Assembly (NCBI RefSeq): GCF_900095865.1
Contig: NZ_FMIZ01000007.1
Location: 558,001 to 622,000 of the forward strand
DNA: 64,000 nt
Origin: Massilioclostridium coli
Lineage (GTDB): Bacteria; Bacillota; Clostridia; Oscillospirales; Ruminococcaceae
Direction: 5' to 3'
The position numbers were made by a program, and so were the translations under genes. Positions 1 through 8,260 of the stretch are shown here, piece after piece (the first letter of the stretch is position 1; the number at the start of each line of letters is the position of its first letter). Below the pieces are notes generated by a model that saw only the letters and a list, made by a program, of their open reading frames with translations, was not told where the DNA came from and made no database searches.

Positions 1-679
1 ACTGAATCCGCAATAGGCTGTATCCATTGTTGGAGCGGATTGTCTGGTAATGGGTAATTGCTTCCACCCCGTTTGGGCTGACAATCCGTTTAATGGTGCT
101 GCCTTCTTCCCGGGCAATGGGCAGGCGGATGGTTCCAGATGCAGGCTGGGGTGTACCGCACACAATTGCAAGGTAGCTGCGCTGCATCAGTTTTTCCCCC
201 ATTTGGGAGCAAAGGGCGTCTTGGGTAAATGAATGTTTTGCCACTGCCATTAAACCGGACGTCCCTCGATCCAGCCGGTTTACCGCCCGGAACACAAAGT
301 TAAGCCCCTGGTTTTGGTAGTATGCCATCACCCGGTTTGCCAGGCTATCCTCAAAGTGCCCCTGGGATGGATGGACAGGTATTCCCGCCGGTTTATTTAA
401 AATTAGTAAATCCAAATCCTCGTAAACAATATCCAGATCACCTTTTACCGGCACAATATGTTCCGAAACAGCATCAGCGGTTTCCAAAACCAATCGGAGC
501 TGATCGCCGGTTTGGGCAGTATCAGGGGTTTTGGCATGTTTCCCGTTTAGCTGGATACCGTTGGGGATGCGTTTTAGTCGGCGTACCATGCCGTTGGAAA
601 AGCCAAGCTGTTTTAAAATAGATGCTACCGTTTGACCATCCTGCTGTTGGGAAATCACTGTTGTGAAAATACGTTCCAT
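1..679 (-). CDS. RluA-family pseudouridine synthase, partial (3' end outside window)
   Basis: This enzyme would isomerise uridine to pseudouridine in rRNA or tRNA. About 226 residues from the N-terminus are visible, and the rest lies beyond the left edge. An S4-like N-terminal segment (about residues 15-75) precedes the catalytic domain. The RluA signature is present as NRLDRGTSG, which contains the catalytic Asp, and an upstream NKPAGIPVHPS block is also typical of the family. ATG at 679-677 is preceded by AGGAG with a suitable gap. A TATAAT-like box on the minus strand (about 709-714) gives a possible promoter. The target uridine cannot be predicted because RluA/C/D paralogues share these motifs. 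Confidence 0.9.
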   Translation of the reverse strand, partial: MERIFTTVISQQQDGQTVASILKQLGFSNGMVRRLKRIPNGIQLNGKHAKTPDTAQTGDQLRLVLETADAVSEHIVPVKGDLDIVYEDLDLLILNKPAGIPVHPSQGHFEDSLANRVMAYYQNQGLNFVFRAVNRLDRGTSGLMAVAKHSFTQDALCSQMGEKLMQRSYLAIVCGTPQPASGTIRLPIAREEGSTIKRIVSPNGVEAITHYQTIRSNNGYSLLRIQ

Positions 680-788
680 CAAATTCTCCTAATTCATTGT
701 TTGTCCCTATTATAACACAGCAAAACAGGCAAATCTAGCCCTATTGGCATATCTTACTAATAGGGGATTTTTACAAAGGAGGGGGATT

Positions 789-1406
789 ATGGAGCGGAAA
801 GGAATTGATGTAAGCCAATACCAGGGAAAAATTGATTGGGAGTTGGTAAAATATCAGGGAATCCAGTTTGCTATGCTATGCTCCGGAATTGGTTGTAGAA
901 AGGATAACCAGCTGTATCAAAACGGAATGGGGGCGGTTTCCAATGGTATCCCCATTGGCATCTACCATTGTGGTCAGGCGGCAAACGCGGATGAAGCATT
1001 TAGGGAGGCTGAATTTTGTTTGAAATCCATCCAGTCCATTCCTGTCTGTTACCCTGTTGCGTATGATTGCAGCCGTTTATGGCATTTGGGGATGGACCAG
1101 GAACAAATTAACGGTGTTTGTTCTGCGTTTGCCATGAAGGTAAAACTGGAGGGATATTTCCCTTCTATTTTTGATTTTTCCCATCGGTGGAATCAGGGGC
1201 TGAAAATGTGTTCGGAACATTGCTGTGCCAGATGGGTGGCAGATTATCAAATAGAACCGCCGGACATTGTCCAGCCCTATACCATTTGGCAGTACAGCTG
1301 TACTGGAAGGGTGGCTGGAGTTCCAAAGAATGTAGGGCTAAATTTATGTTACCGGGATTACACGGATTTTTCAATTGATGTTTGTGAACTGGGCAATCAA
1401 GAATAG
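789..1406 (+). CDS. GH25 (lysozyme)-fold protein with degenerate active site
   Basis: The 205-residue protein is a GH25 domain from end to end. It has the first strand GIDVSQYQGKIDW, a mid-domain ANADEAFREAEF helix and a C-terminal YTIWQY strand. In active GH25 muramidases an Asp-x-Glu pair follows the PVAYD strand; here the sequence is YDCS (Asp93, Ser95), so the catalytic Glu is absent. The usual late NVD-x-N motif reads NVGLN. There is no signal peptide or membrane segment. ATG 789 is chosen over an in-frame ATG at 744 because AAAGGAGGGGG lies just upstream of 789. It is probably not a working muramidase; a binding role is conceivable but unproven. The secreted paralogue at 19479-20690 keeps its DTE. 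Confidence 0.8.
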   Translation: MERKGIDVSQYQGKIDWELVKYQGIQFAMLCSGIGCRKDNQLYQNGMGAVSNGIPIGIYHCGQAANADEAFREAEFCLKSIQSIPVCYPVAYDCSRLWHLGMDQEQINGVCSAFAMKVKLEGYFPSIFDFSHRWNQGLKMCSEHCCARWVADYQIEPPDIVQPYTIWQYSCTGRVAGVPKNVGLNLCYRDYTDFSIDVCELGNQE

Positions 1407-1411
1407 GCTGG

Positions 1412-1440
1412 ATGACAGAACGCAAAGATTATGCTATAAT
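1412..1440 (+). promoter_or_regulatory. Sigma-A promoter for trmK operon
   Basis: ATGACA (-35), a 17-base spacer and TATAAT (-10) with an extended TGC element lie about 40 bases upstream of trmK. Confidence 0.65.
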
Positions 1441-1479
1441 AACAAAGAAACAAAATGAAGCTGTTTACGGAGGGACAAA

Positions 1480-2175
1480 ATGCGAAAATTTGTGTTGGAT
1501 CAACGGTTGGCCGCTGCCGCCAGCCTGGTACGTCCAGGGGCAATTGTGGCGGATATTGGATGCGACCACGGCATGTTGGCGGCCCATTTGGTGATGGAAG
1601 GGAAAGCGAAACATGTATATGCTTCGGATGTAAACGAAAAGCCCCTTTCCCAAGCAAAGGCGTTGATACAGCGTTATGGATTGGTGCAGTCGGTCACCAC
1701 AGTTTTATCCGATGGGTTGGAGCAAATCTCCCAAACAGTGGATACAATTATTATGTGCGGCATGGGGGGAGAACTGATTGCGGATTTAATCCAACCGGCA
1801 AAATGGGTATTCCAGCCGGGAAAACGGTTGGTTCTCCAGCCCATGACCTTTGCGGACAAGCTGCGGAAATGGCTTGCCTATAACGGCTTTACCATCCAAA
1901 AAGAAATTCCGGTTTTAGAACCTACCCACACTTACTGCGTTATGGCGGTGGAATACACTGGGCAAACCTTAGAATTATCTGACTTTCAGGCTGTGGCGGG
2001 AAAAATACTGCCCTCCACTAAGGATGGACAGGAATATCTCCAGCGCCAGTTAAAAAAATATACCCGTATGCTGCACGGGCTGGAGCATGCGAAGCAAAAA
2101 AACGAAAAACAGGAACAAATTCAACAGCTAGTGGAAGCGTTACAAGAGTATCTAAACCGTCCTGTGACAGAATAG
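1480..2175 (+). CDS. trmK: tRNA (adenine22-N1)-methyltransferase
   Basis: TrmK transfers a methyl group from S-adenosylmethionine to N1 of A22 in the tRNA D-loop. The 231-residue length is normal for the family. The SAM-binding loop is VADIGCDHGMLA (residues about 23-34), with an acidic turn YASDVNE after strand 2. The family motif MCGMGG lies near residue 90, followed by LVLQPM. A basic, glutamine-rich C-terminal helix matches the TrmK tail. It begins after GGAGGG and is followed 12 bases later by the Nif3-family gene; this pairing is also seen in Bacillus (yqfN-yqfO). Together with rqcH it forms a three-gene translation-related operon. Confidence 0.93.
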   Translation: MRKFVLDQRLAAAASLVRPGAIVADIGCDHGMLAAHLVMEGKAKHVYASDVNEKPLSQAKALIQRYGLVQSVTTVLSDGLEQISQTVDTIIMCGMGGELIADLIQPAKWVFQPGKRLVLQPMTFADKLRKWLAYNGFTIQKEIPVLEPTHTYCVMAVEYTGQTLELSDFQAVAGKILPSTKDGQEYLQRQLKKYTRMLHGLEHAKQKNEKQEQIQQLVEALQEYLNRPVTE

Positions 2176-2187
2176 GAGAGGATTTTT

Positions 2188-2949
2188 ATGGCTACTGTAA
2201 AACAAATAGAACGTTATATCGACTCTTTTGCCCCTTTTGATATCCAGGAGGACTTTGATAATGCCGGATTCCTGGTGGGGGATGGAGAGTGCAACGTTAC
2301 CCGCGCCTTAATTGCGTTGGACGCTACCAAAGAGGTAATTCAGCAGGCAATCGAGCTAAAAGCGGAACTGATTATTACCCACCATCCAATTATTTTCCAT
2401 CCATTGAAAAAATTGATGGCAGACAGCCCTGTTTACCTGTTGGCGCAGCATGGCATCAGCGTAATATCTGCCCACACCAATTTGGACAAGGCGGAAGGCG
2501 GCGTGAATGATGTGCTGGCGGAAAAACTGGGTTTGCAGCAGGTTTCCCTCCTGGAAGGCGGGGAAGAAATGGGTAGGATTGGCGAGCTAACCCATCCCAT
2601 GGAGCCAGATTCGTTTGCCCAGTATGTGAAACAGGCATTGGGTGCCAACGGATTACGTTATACCGTGGGGAACCGTCCCGTCCAGAAAGTGGCGGTATTA
2701 GGCGGTGGTGGGGATTTTGCCCTGTATCCCGCAATGGAGGCCGGTGCGGATGCCCTGGTAACAGGGGAGGCAAAACACCACATTTTGCTGGATGCCCATT
2801 CCAGTGGATTTACCTTTGTGGACGCCGGACATTTTGACACCGAAAACCTAGTTTGCCCCGCTTTGAAACAGCGTTTGGAACAGGAGTTCCCGCAAACCGA
2901 ATTTATCTTAGCGGATTTTCAAAATCCAGTGCTTTATTTAGGAGATTAA
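2188..2949 (+). CDS. Nif3-like dinuclear metal protein (YqfO family)
   Basis: A Nif3/YqfO protein of 253 residues. The family forms hexameric rings with a dinuclear metal site; its substrate in vivo is uncertain, and the name 'GTP cyclohydrolase 1 type 2' in databases rests on limited evidence. Metal-ligand motifs are visible: LIITHHPIIFHP (two His), SAHTNLDKAEGGVND, and the C-terminal DAGHFDTEN (His and Glu). It is the short form without the inserted CutA-like domain found in some Bacillus homologues. It starts after AGGAGAGG, 12 bases past trmK, and ends 4 bases before rqcH, so the three are almost certainly cotranscribed. Confidence 0.9.
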   Translation: MATVKQIERYIDSFAPFDIQEDFDNAGFLVGDGECNVTRALIALDATKEVIQQAIELKAELIITHHPIIFHPLKKLMADSPVYLLAQHGISVISAHTNLDKAEGGVNDVLAEKLGLQQVSLLEGGEEMGRIGELTHPMEPDSFAQYVKQALGANGLRYTVGNRPVQKVAVLGGGGDFALYPAMEAGADALVTGEAKHHILLDAHSSGFTFVDAGHFDTENLVCPALKQRLEQEFPQTEFILADFQNPVLYLGD

Positions 2950-2953
2950 ACCA

Positions 2954-4699
2954 ATGGCTTTAGACGGCGCTTTTTTATCGACTATCAAAACAGAATTAGA
3001 ACAATACCTTGGCTCCCGTATTGACCGGATCCATCAGCCTTCCCGGGAGGAGATTATCATTGTGCTGCGCTGGAAAGGAGGTTCTGGAAGGCTGTTGCTT
3101 TCCGCCAACGCGGACAATGCCAGAATCCATTTTACCAACCATCCTCCAGAGAACCCGAAGGTTCCCCCTATGTTCTGCATGTTGCTGCGGAAACACCTGG
3201 GCAGCGGGAAACTGGTTGCGGTGCGGCAGTTGGAAATGGACCGTGTGCTTTACCTGGACTTTGAAACCACGAACGAGCTGGGTGACACGGTGGTAATGAC
3301 CATAGCGGTGGAAATTATGGGACGCCATTCCAACATCATTGTCATCAACCAGGAAGGTAAAATTTTAGATGCGATTAAGCGGGTAGACGCCAGTATGTCC
3401 GGCGTGCGGATGATTCTGCCCAATTTGACCTATACTATACCTCCATTGCAGAATAAAAAGAATTTATTGACCAGCACCAATGATGAACTGATACAGGCAT
3501 TGAATGAACAGCCTAATGGGGAACTTTCTAAAATGCTGCTGCGTACGATCCAGGGGATTTCCCCAATTTTATCCCGGGAAATGGCGTTTTACACCACAGG
3601 AGGCACAGAACTGCGGCGGGATGATTTAACCGGGCAACAAACAGCGCGCCTGCGCCAGTGCTTTGACAACATTCGGGATATTTTAACCCATAACCGCACA
3701 AAATTTACTGTGCTACTGGACCAGGGCAAACCGAAGGATTTTTCTTTCCTGCCCATTGCCCAGTATGGCGGATTTTTAGAGGCAAAACTGTTTGATTCCG
3801 CCAGCAGCCTGTTGGATTATTTTTATGTAGAACGGGACAGGGTTGCCCGGATGAAACAGCGTTCCCACGACCTATTAAAGATGTTGTTGAATACATCGGA
3901 ACGGATTTCCCGCAAGCTGGAAATCCAGAAAAATGAACTGGAACACAGCATGAACCGGGATGAGTACCGCTTATTTGGGGATTTAATCAACGCTAACCTG
4001 TACCGGATTCAAAAAGGGGAAACCAGGGTTACCCTGGAAAATTATTATGACGACAATAAACCAGTTACGATTTTATTAGACCCCATGCTTACCCCTGCCC
4101 AAAATGCCCAGCGGTATTATTCGGATTATAAAAAGGCGATTACAGCAGAAAAAATGCTGACTGGTTTGCTGGAGCAGTCGGAACAGGAACTCGCTTATAT
4201 TGACAGCGTGTTTGATACCGTCAGCCGTACTTCGACCGACCAGGAAATCGCTGAAATTCGGGAAGAACTCATGGAGCAGGGCTATTTAAAAAATACCCGC
4301 CGCAACGCGAAGCATACTAAGCCACTGCCTCCATTAAAATACCAGTCCACCGATGGATTTACCATTCTGTGTGGACGTAACAACAAACAGAACGACCGCC
4401 TGACTTTAAAAGAGGCAAAAAACTATGATTTATGGTGCCACACCAAAAATATCCCAGGTTCTCACGTGATTATCCTCAGTGACGGTAAAGAAATTCCGGA
4501 TAGCACCATCGAACAAGCATGTATCTTGGCGGCATACCATTCCAAAGCAAGGGAAAGCAGGCTGGTGCCAGTGGACTATACCCTGGTGAAATATGTGAAA
4601 AAGCCAAACGGCGCAAAGCCGGGGATGGTGATTTTTACAAATCAGCAGACCGCTTATGTTAACCCTTCCGCCGAACTGGAACAGAAATTGAAACAATAA
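2954..4699 (+). CDS. rqcH: Ribosome quality control protein RqcH (NFACT family)
   Basis: RqcH binds stalled 50S subunits with peptidyl-tRNA and recruits tRNA-Ala to add C-terminal alanine tails that mark the chain for degradation. The 581 residues follow NFACT order: N-terminal NFACT-N lobe with the conserved Asp-Arg pair (Asp96-Arg97, in LEMDRVLYLDF), helix-hairpin-helix region, long coiled coil (about 290-450), and NFACT-R with YDLWCHTKNIPGSHV near residue 495. Older annotations call it a fibronectin-binding protein (FbpA). ATG follows the nif3 stop by 4 bases. No terminator is seen directly after the gene; the strong one at 5017-5054 is shared with the convergent GNAT gene. Confidence 0.93.
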   Translation: MALDGAFLSTIKTELEQYLGSRIDRIHQPSREEIIIVLRWKGGSGRLLLSANADNARIHFTNHPPENPKVPPMFCMLLRKHLGSGKLVAVRQLEMDRVLYLDFETTNELGDTVVMTIAVEIMGRHSNIIVINQEGKILDAIKRVDASMSGVRMILPNLTYTIPPLQNKKNLLTSTNDELIQALNEQPNGELSKMLLRTIQGISPILSREMAFYTTGGTELRRDDLTGQQTARLRQCFDNIRDILTHNRTKFTVLLDQGKPKDFSFLPIAQYGGFLEAKLFDSASSLLDYFYVERDRVARMKQRSHDLLKMLLNTSERISRKLEIQKNELEHSMNRDEYRLFGDLINANLYRIQKGETRVTLENYYDDNKPVTILLDPMLTPAQNAQRYYSDYKKAITAEKMLTGLLEQSEQELAYIDSVFDTVSRTSTDQEIAEIREELMEQGYLKNTRRNAKHTKPLPPLKYQSTDGFTILCGRNNKQNDRLTLKEAKNYDLWCHTKNIPGSHVIILSDGKEIPDSTIEQACILAAYHSKARESRLVPVDYTLVKYVKKPNGAKPGMVIFTNQQTAYVNPSAELEQKLKQ

Positions 4700-5016
4700 T
4701 AGGCAAAAAGCCAGATTATTTTGATTGTTCTTTCTATAAGGAATCCATCTTCAGTTCAATCGGAGAAATTAAGGTGTATTAGTATAAGCATAGTTCTAAT
4801 CAGGGGATGAAGCAACGGGTAGGCACCTAATCCTGTATAAATTGGCAGATTTCCCACAGGATTAAATGGAAGATATCCGTTTGCGGGCAGAATGCCATGA
4901 TAATAATTTAAGGGATTACCAGTATGGCGTCGTTTCAGGATTTGTCATACTGTCCGTTCAATATTGGTTTTGGTTACCAACAAATTATTTTTGAATCGAA
5001 AAGATTTGGATATCAT
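4700..5016. other. Gene-free gap between rqcH and GNAT gene
   Basis: No gene with a start site was found. On the minus strand a 60-codon open stretch without ATG (roughly 4780-4950) translates plausibly (for example NPLNYYHGILPANGYLPF). It could be a decayed gene, but no family is recognisable. Confidence 0.4.
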
Positions 5017-5054
5017 AAAACCTCCATAGTAGTTTTTTCTACTATGGAGGTTTT
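5017..5054. terminator. Bidirectional terminator
   Basis: A perfect 16-bp inverted repeat (aaaacctccatagtag and its complement) flanks a 6-T loop. It ends in a T-run on both strands and lies between two convergent genes. Confidence 0.9.
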
Positions 5055-5069
5055 GTTGTTGGATTTCAT

Positions 5070-5561
5070 TTATAGTGTACAGTAGTGGGGGATGATATCC
5101 TCATAGCTTCCGTCCTTCATGCGGAACCCTTTTGGAATGGTACCGAGCTGAGTAAACCCCAATTTTTGATATAAATGGAGTGCTGGCAGATTGGTTTTTA
5201 CTACTGCGTTGAACTGTAAAATCTGGAATCCCAGGTTTTTGGCTTCTGCTTTGCAGTGATTCACTAATTTTTCCCCAATATGTTGCCCACGAATCGAAGA
5301 TTTTACCGCATAGCTTGCGTTACAGATATGCCCACAACGCCCTACATTGTTTGGATGAAGGATATACAGCCCAACAATCTGGTTACTGCCTTCCTCATAA
5401 GCAATGCCGGTATAGGATTGCTGGGAAAAAAATTCATGCCCTGTTTCGGGTGTCAGCAGTTCTGTCTGTGGGAAAGCAACCCCATCCTCTACCACTTCGT
5501 TCCAAATGGAAATCGCCTGTTGAACATCCTCTATTTGATATGGTTTGATTGCAATATTCAT
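5070..5561 (-). CDS. GNAT-family N-acetyltransferase
   Basis: A 163-residue single-domain GNAT protein that would move an acetyl group from acetyl-CoA to an amine. The fold's motif A appears as SIRGQHIGEKLVNHCKAEA (about residues 88-106), with the R-G-x-x-I-G pyrophosphate loop. Motif B follows as NLPALHLYQKLGF. Upstream, IWNEVVEDGVAFP resembles phosphinothricin/L-amino-acid acetyltransferase-like members. The substrate is not predictable. ATG at 5561-5559 has a weak GGAGG site. The gene stands alone and converges on rqcH across the terminator at 5017-5054. Confidence 0.85.
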   Translation of the reverse strand: MNIAIKPYQIEDVQQAISIWNEVVEDGVAFPQTELLTPETGHEFFSQQSYTGIAYEEGSNQIVGLYILHPNNVGRCGHICNASYAVKSSIRGQHIGEKLVNHCKAEAKNLGFQILQFNAVVKTNLPALHLYQKLGFTQLGTIPKGFRMKDGSYEDIIPHYCTL

Positions 5562-5980
5562 ATTTTAGCCTCCCTACGAATTTATAAATCTATTCCATTA
5601 TACACCTGTTTGCCAAGGTTGTCATGTTTTCCAATGAAATAACACTCTATTTCAGAGAGCTTCCTTGCAATACAAAAGAGGGAAGTTCCCCATTGTGATT
5701 CCCATTTCATTGGTGCAGTTCCATATAGGTATTGTATCATAACATCAATTCATTTCGTAAATTGATCATCGCCATCTTCCCAAAATAGCAAATTGGGATT
5801 ACCATGTATCCTTTGTGAGAAATTTCTTGCACTGATTATGACAGTCTGTTTACTGGGTATTATTAGTGGTTCTTTTATAAGCTAGCAGTACAGTCTCTAA
5901 AATTTTACGATATGATTCTGTAACAGGGCAATAGAATTCCATTTCTGCAGCATTTTCCTATTTTTCCATAAAAACCATAA
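5562..5980. other. Gene-free gap between GNAT and permease genes
   Basis: No intact gene was found. On the minus strand, short protein-like stretches (for example AAEMEFYCPVTESYRK near 5880-5950) are broken by stops and frame changes. This may be a relic, but two frames look equally plausible in part, so no pseudogene is called. Confidence 0.35.
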
Positions 5981-5984
5981 AAAA

Positions 5985-6008
5985 GCCCTCCCTTTTCAGG
6001 GAGGAGCT
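5985..6008 (-). terminator. Terminator of NCS2 permease gene
   Basis: Read on the minus strand, a GC-rich stem (gctcctccc / gggagggc) is followed by TTTTTT, 9 bases after the permease stop. Confidence 0.85.
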
Positions 6009-6016
6009 TGAACGGA

Positions 6017-7408
6017 TTATTTTGTTGTCTCTACTTTTTCTTCGGATTCAGTTTCCTGTTCTGATTCTGCGGCTATTGCCTCTTTTTTCTGTTTATTCCC
6101 CATATGTTCTGGCAGAACAAGATTCAAAATCAATGCTACCACAAAGGCGATGGCAACACAGTTGCTTTGCAGCAGTTCCTGCACCATTTCTGGGAAGATA
6201 CTAAACAACCCATTAACCTGAGTAAATCCAATTCCGATGCTTAAAGACAATACTACAATCATGGTGTTTTTTTCGGTTAAGCCAGCCCGGATAATCATCT
6301 GGATACCGCTGACCACAATCGAGCCAAACATCATAATGGTACAGCCACCCAATACCGCTTCTGGCAATGTGGCAAACAGGCCTCCCACCACAGGGAACAG
6401 ACCACATAAAATCATAATTAGAGCACCCATCATAATGGTAAAACGGTTTACCACCTTTGTCATGGCAACCAGCCCCACGTTTTGGCTGAAAGAAGTAATT
6501 GGCATACCACCAAATAAGCCGGATACCGAGCTCAAAAAGCCATCACATGCCAAACCGCCGCTGAATTCCTTATCGGTAGCGTCACGTTTTAATGCGGAGA
6601 TGGACAGGGCGGAGATATCCCCAATAGTTTCAGTCGCGGATACCAAAAAGATAACGGTTACCGCAATAATGGCGCTGATGTTAAACTCTGGCATAAATGG
6701 AAGGATGCGTGGGACAGAAATAATTTGTGTGTCAGCCAAAGCGGAAAAATCCACCTTGCCCATAAAAATCGCCAATACATAACCTACAACTAAGCCGAAT
6801 AAAACCGATAGTTGTTTGAAAAAGGATTTGGCGAAAATATTAAATAAGATACAGCTTATCAGTGTAACAGTACCTAAAATCAGGTTTTGAGCGGAACCAA
6901 AATCGGCGGCGCCAGAACCTCCACCAAACGAAGTTGCGCCTACACTCAGCAAAGAAAATCCAATCGTGGTGACAACACAGGCAGATACCACTGGAGTAAT
7001 GATTCTCCTCCAATATTTCGCGAACAGCCCCAATGTGCCTTCAATGATACCGCCAACAATGGTACATCCCACTGCCGCAGCATAGCCGTAAGTAACCGTT
7101 ACATAACTGAGGATTGTTACAAATGTAAAACTGATCCCCATCACAATCGGCAACTTAGCGCCTACTTTCCAAAGCGGGTAAAGCTGGACTAAAGTGCCAA
7201 GCCCGGCAATAAACATTACATTTTGGATCAGCATTGCTTTTTGGTCGGCAGTAAGGTTGCCAACCCCTGCTACAATCATAATGGGAGCAATATTCGCAAC
7301 AAACATTGCTAAAACATGCTGTAATCCAAACGGAATCGCCTTTAACAAAGGCACACGTCCGTCTAAACAATAGATGTTTTGGGTCGATGCATCATTACTT
7401 TTTTTCAT
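6017..7408 (-). CDS. Xanthine/uracil permease, NCS2 family
   Basis: A 463-residue nucleobase:cation symporter of the NCS2 family with about 12-14 membrane segments. Family motifs include QHVLAMFVANIAPI in helix 1, the helix 8-like SATETIGDISALS substrate/proton region, and GMPITSFSQNVGLVAMTK, in which the Asn-Val-Gly segment is typical of xanthine/uric-acid members. The C-terminal 30 residues are charged and Glu-rich. Divergent pairing with xanthine phosphoribosyltransferase makes xanthine (with guanine or hypoxanthine as alternatives) the most likely cargo, so pbuX is a fair but unproven name. The start has AAGGAG 7 bases upstream. Confidence 0.9.
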   Translation of the reverse strand: MKKSNDASTQNIYCLDGRVPLLKAIPFGLQHVLAMFVANIAPIMIVAGVGNLTADQKAMLIQNVMFIAGLGTLVQLYPLWKVGAKLPIVMGISFTFVTILSYVTVTYGYAAAVGCTIVGGIIEGTLGLFAKYWRRIITPVVSACVVTTIGFSLLSVGATSFGGGSGAADFGSAQNLILGTVTLISCILFNIFAKSFFKQLSVLFGLVVGYVLAIFMGKVDFSALADTQIISVPRILPFMPEFNISAIIAVTVIFLVSATETIGDISALSISALKRDATDKEFSGGLACDGFLSSVSGLFGGMPITSFSQNVGLVAMTKVVNRFTIMMGALIMILCGLFPVVGGLFATLPEAVLGGCTIMMFGSIVVSGIQMIIRAGLTEKNTMIVVLSLSIGIGFTQVNGLFSIFPEMVQELLQSNCVAIAFVVALILNLVLPEHMGNKQKKEAIAAESEQETESEEKVETTK

Positions 7409-7440
7409 ACATAACTCCTTAATATCATTTTAATAATTTC

Positions 7441-7469
7441 ATTATACTGGCAAAATAAAAAAACGACAA
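7441..7469 (-). promoter_or_regulatory. Promoter for NCS2 permease
   Basis: On the minus strand TTGTCG, a 17-base spacer and TATAAT are visible. The predicted leader is only about 25 nt, too short for a purine riboswitch. Confidence 0.7.
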
Positions 7470-7474
7470 GGGGA

Positions 7475-7496
7475 TTTGCTCAAATTATTGAGAAAA
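7475..7496. promoter_or_regulatory. Operator-like inverted repeat between divergent purine genes
   Basis: CTCAA-ATTA-TTGAG, extended by flanking TTT/AAA, sits between the two divergent promoters, directly next to the permease -35. It is a candidate repressor site; the cognate regulator is unknown. Confidence 0.4.
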
Positions 7497-7509
7497 TATG
7501 TGTTTTATG

Positions 7510-7538
7510 TTGTGTTTTGATGAAAAAAGTGTTACAAT
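7510..7538 (+). promoter_or_regulatory. Promoter for xpt
   Basis: TTGTGT, a 17-base spacer and TACAAT lie about 90 bases upstream of the xpt ATG. Confidence 0.6.
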
Positions 7539-7628
7539 ACAGAATAATTATGATAAATAGCCAGTTTTTGATTGCTATGATTTTAGAAAGGAGTAAATCG
7601 TCTGACCAGACAGGCGATATGTGGTATT

Positions 7629-8201
7629 ATGGAACTGTTAAAACAGCGAATTCTAAAAGATGGAAAATTAAAAGAGGGTAATATTCTAAAAGTAGATAGT
7701 TTTTTAAACCATCAAATGGATATTGTATTGATGCAAGAAATTGGAAAGGAATTCCGCCGTTTGTTTCCAGACACTTCCATCAATAAAATTTTAACCATCG
7801 AGGCATCTGGAATTGGGATCGCAGCAATCGCTGCCCAATATTTTGGGAATGTACCAGTGGTGTTCGCGAAAAAAAGCAAATCCAAAAACTTGGATGGTGC
7901 TTTGTTGACCACAAAAGTCATGTCGTTTACCAAAGGGATTGAGTTTGACGTACAGGTAGAAGCTAAGTTTTTAACAGAACAGGACCACGTTTTGGTCATT
8001 GATGATTTCCTCGCCCGAGGGGAAGCTTTAAAGGGATTGATTAAGATTATTGAACAATCTGGAGCAACCCTTGCTGGATGTGGGATTGTCATTGAAAAAG
8101 GATTCCAGGATGGTGGAAAAATCATCCGGGAGATGGGGGTACATTTGGAATCTTTGGCGATTATTGACCATATTGACAATAACCAGATTTCTTTCCGTTA
8201 A
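7629..8201 (+). CDS. xpt: Xanthine phosphoribosyltransferase
   Basis: Xpt converts xanthine and PRPP to XMP in purine salvage. The 190 residues match the Bacillus enzyme in length and sequence: MELLKQRI start, LKVDSFLNHQ, the PRPP loop VLVIDDFLARGEA (near residue 119-131), and GIVIEKGFQDGG. ATG 7629 agrees with the family start but lacks a Shine-Dalgarno nearby. A good AAAGGAG (7587-7593) lies about 36 bases upstream, separated by a small hairpin (tcgtctg...cagac). A CTG codon at 7602 is spaced well from that site and in frame, so either a rare CTG start or hairpin-assisted initiation is possible. It is divergent from the permease and followed by a strong terminator. Confidence 0.92.
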   Translation: MELLKQRILKDGKLKEGNILKVDSFLNHQMDIVLMQEIGKEFRRLFPDTSINKILTIEASGIGIAAIAAQYFGNVPVVFAKKSKSKNLDGALLTTKVMSFTKGIEFDVQVEAKFLTEQDHVLVIDDFLARGEALKGLIKIIEQSGATLAGCGIVIEKGFQDGGKIIREMGVHLESLAIIDHIDNNQISFR

Positions 8202-8215
8202 TTGTTGAGATGAAA

Positions 8216-8260
8216 AAAGCCTTTTGCCAGAACGTAAAAGTTGGCAAAAGGCTTTCCTGA
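8216..8260 (+). terminator. Terminator of xpt
   Basis: A perfect 14-bp stem (aaagccttttgcca / tggcaaaaggcttt) is followed by a T-rich tract. Confidence 0.88.

Noticed and set aside
5620-5970. Possible pseudogene on the minus strand
   Set aside because: Different frames give equally protein-like fragments with stops in between, and no family was recognised.
7539-7628. Purine riboswitch in the xpt leader
   Set aside because: The leader lacks the conserved three-way junction sequences and there is no terminator/antiterminator pair before the start.
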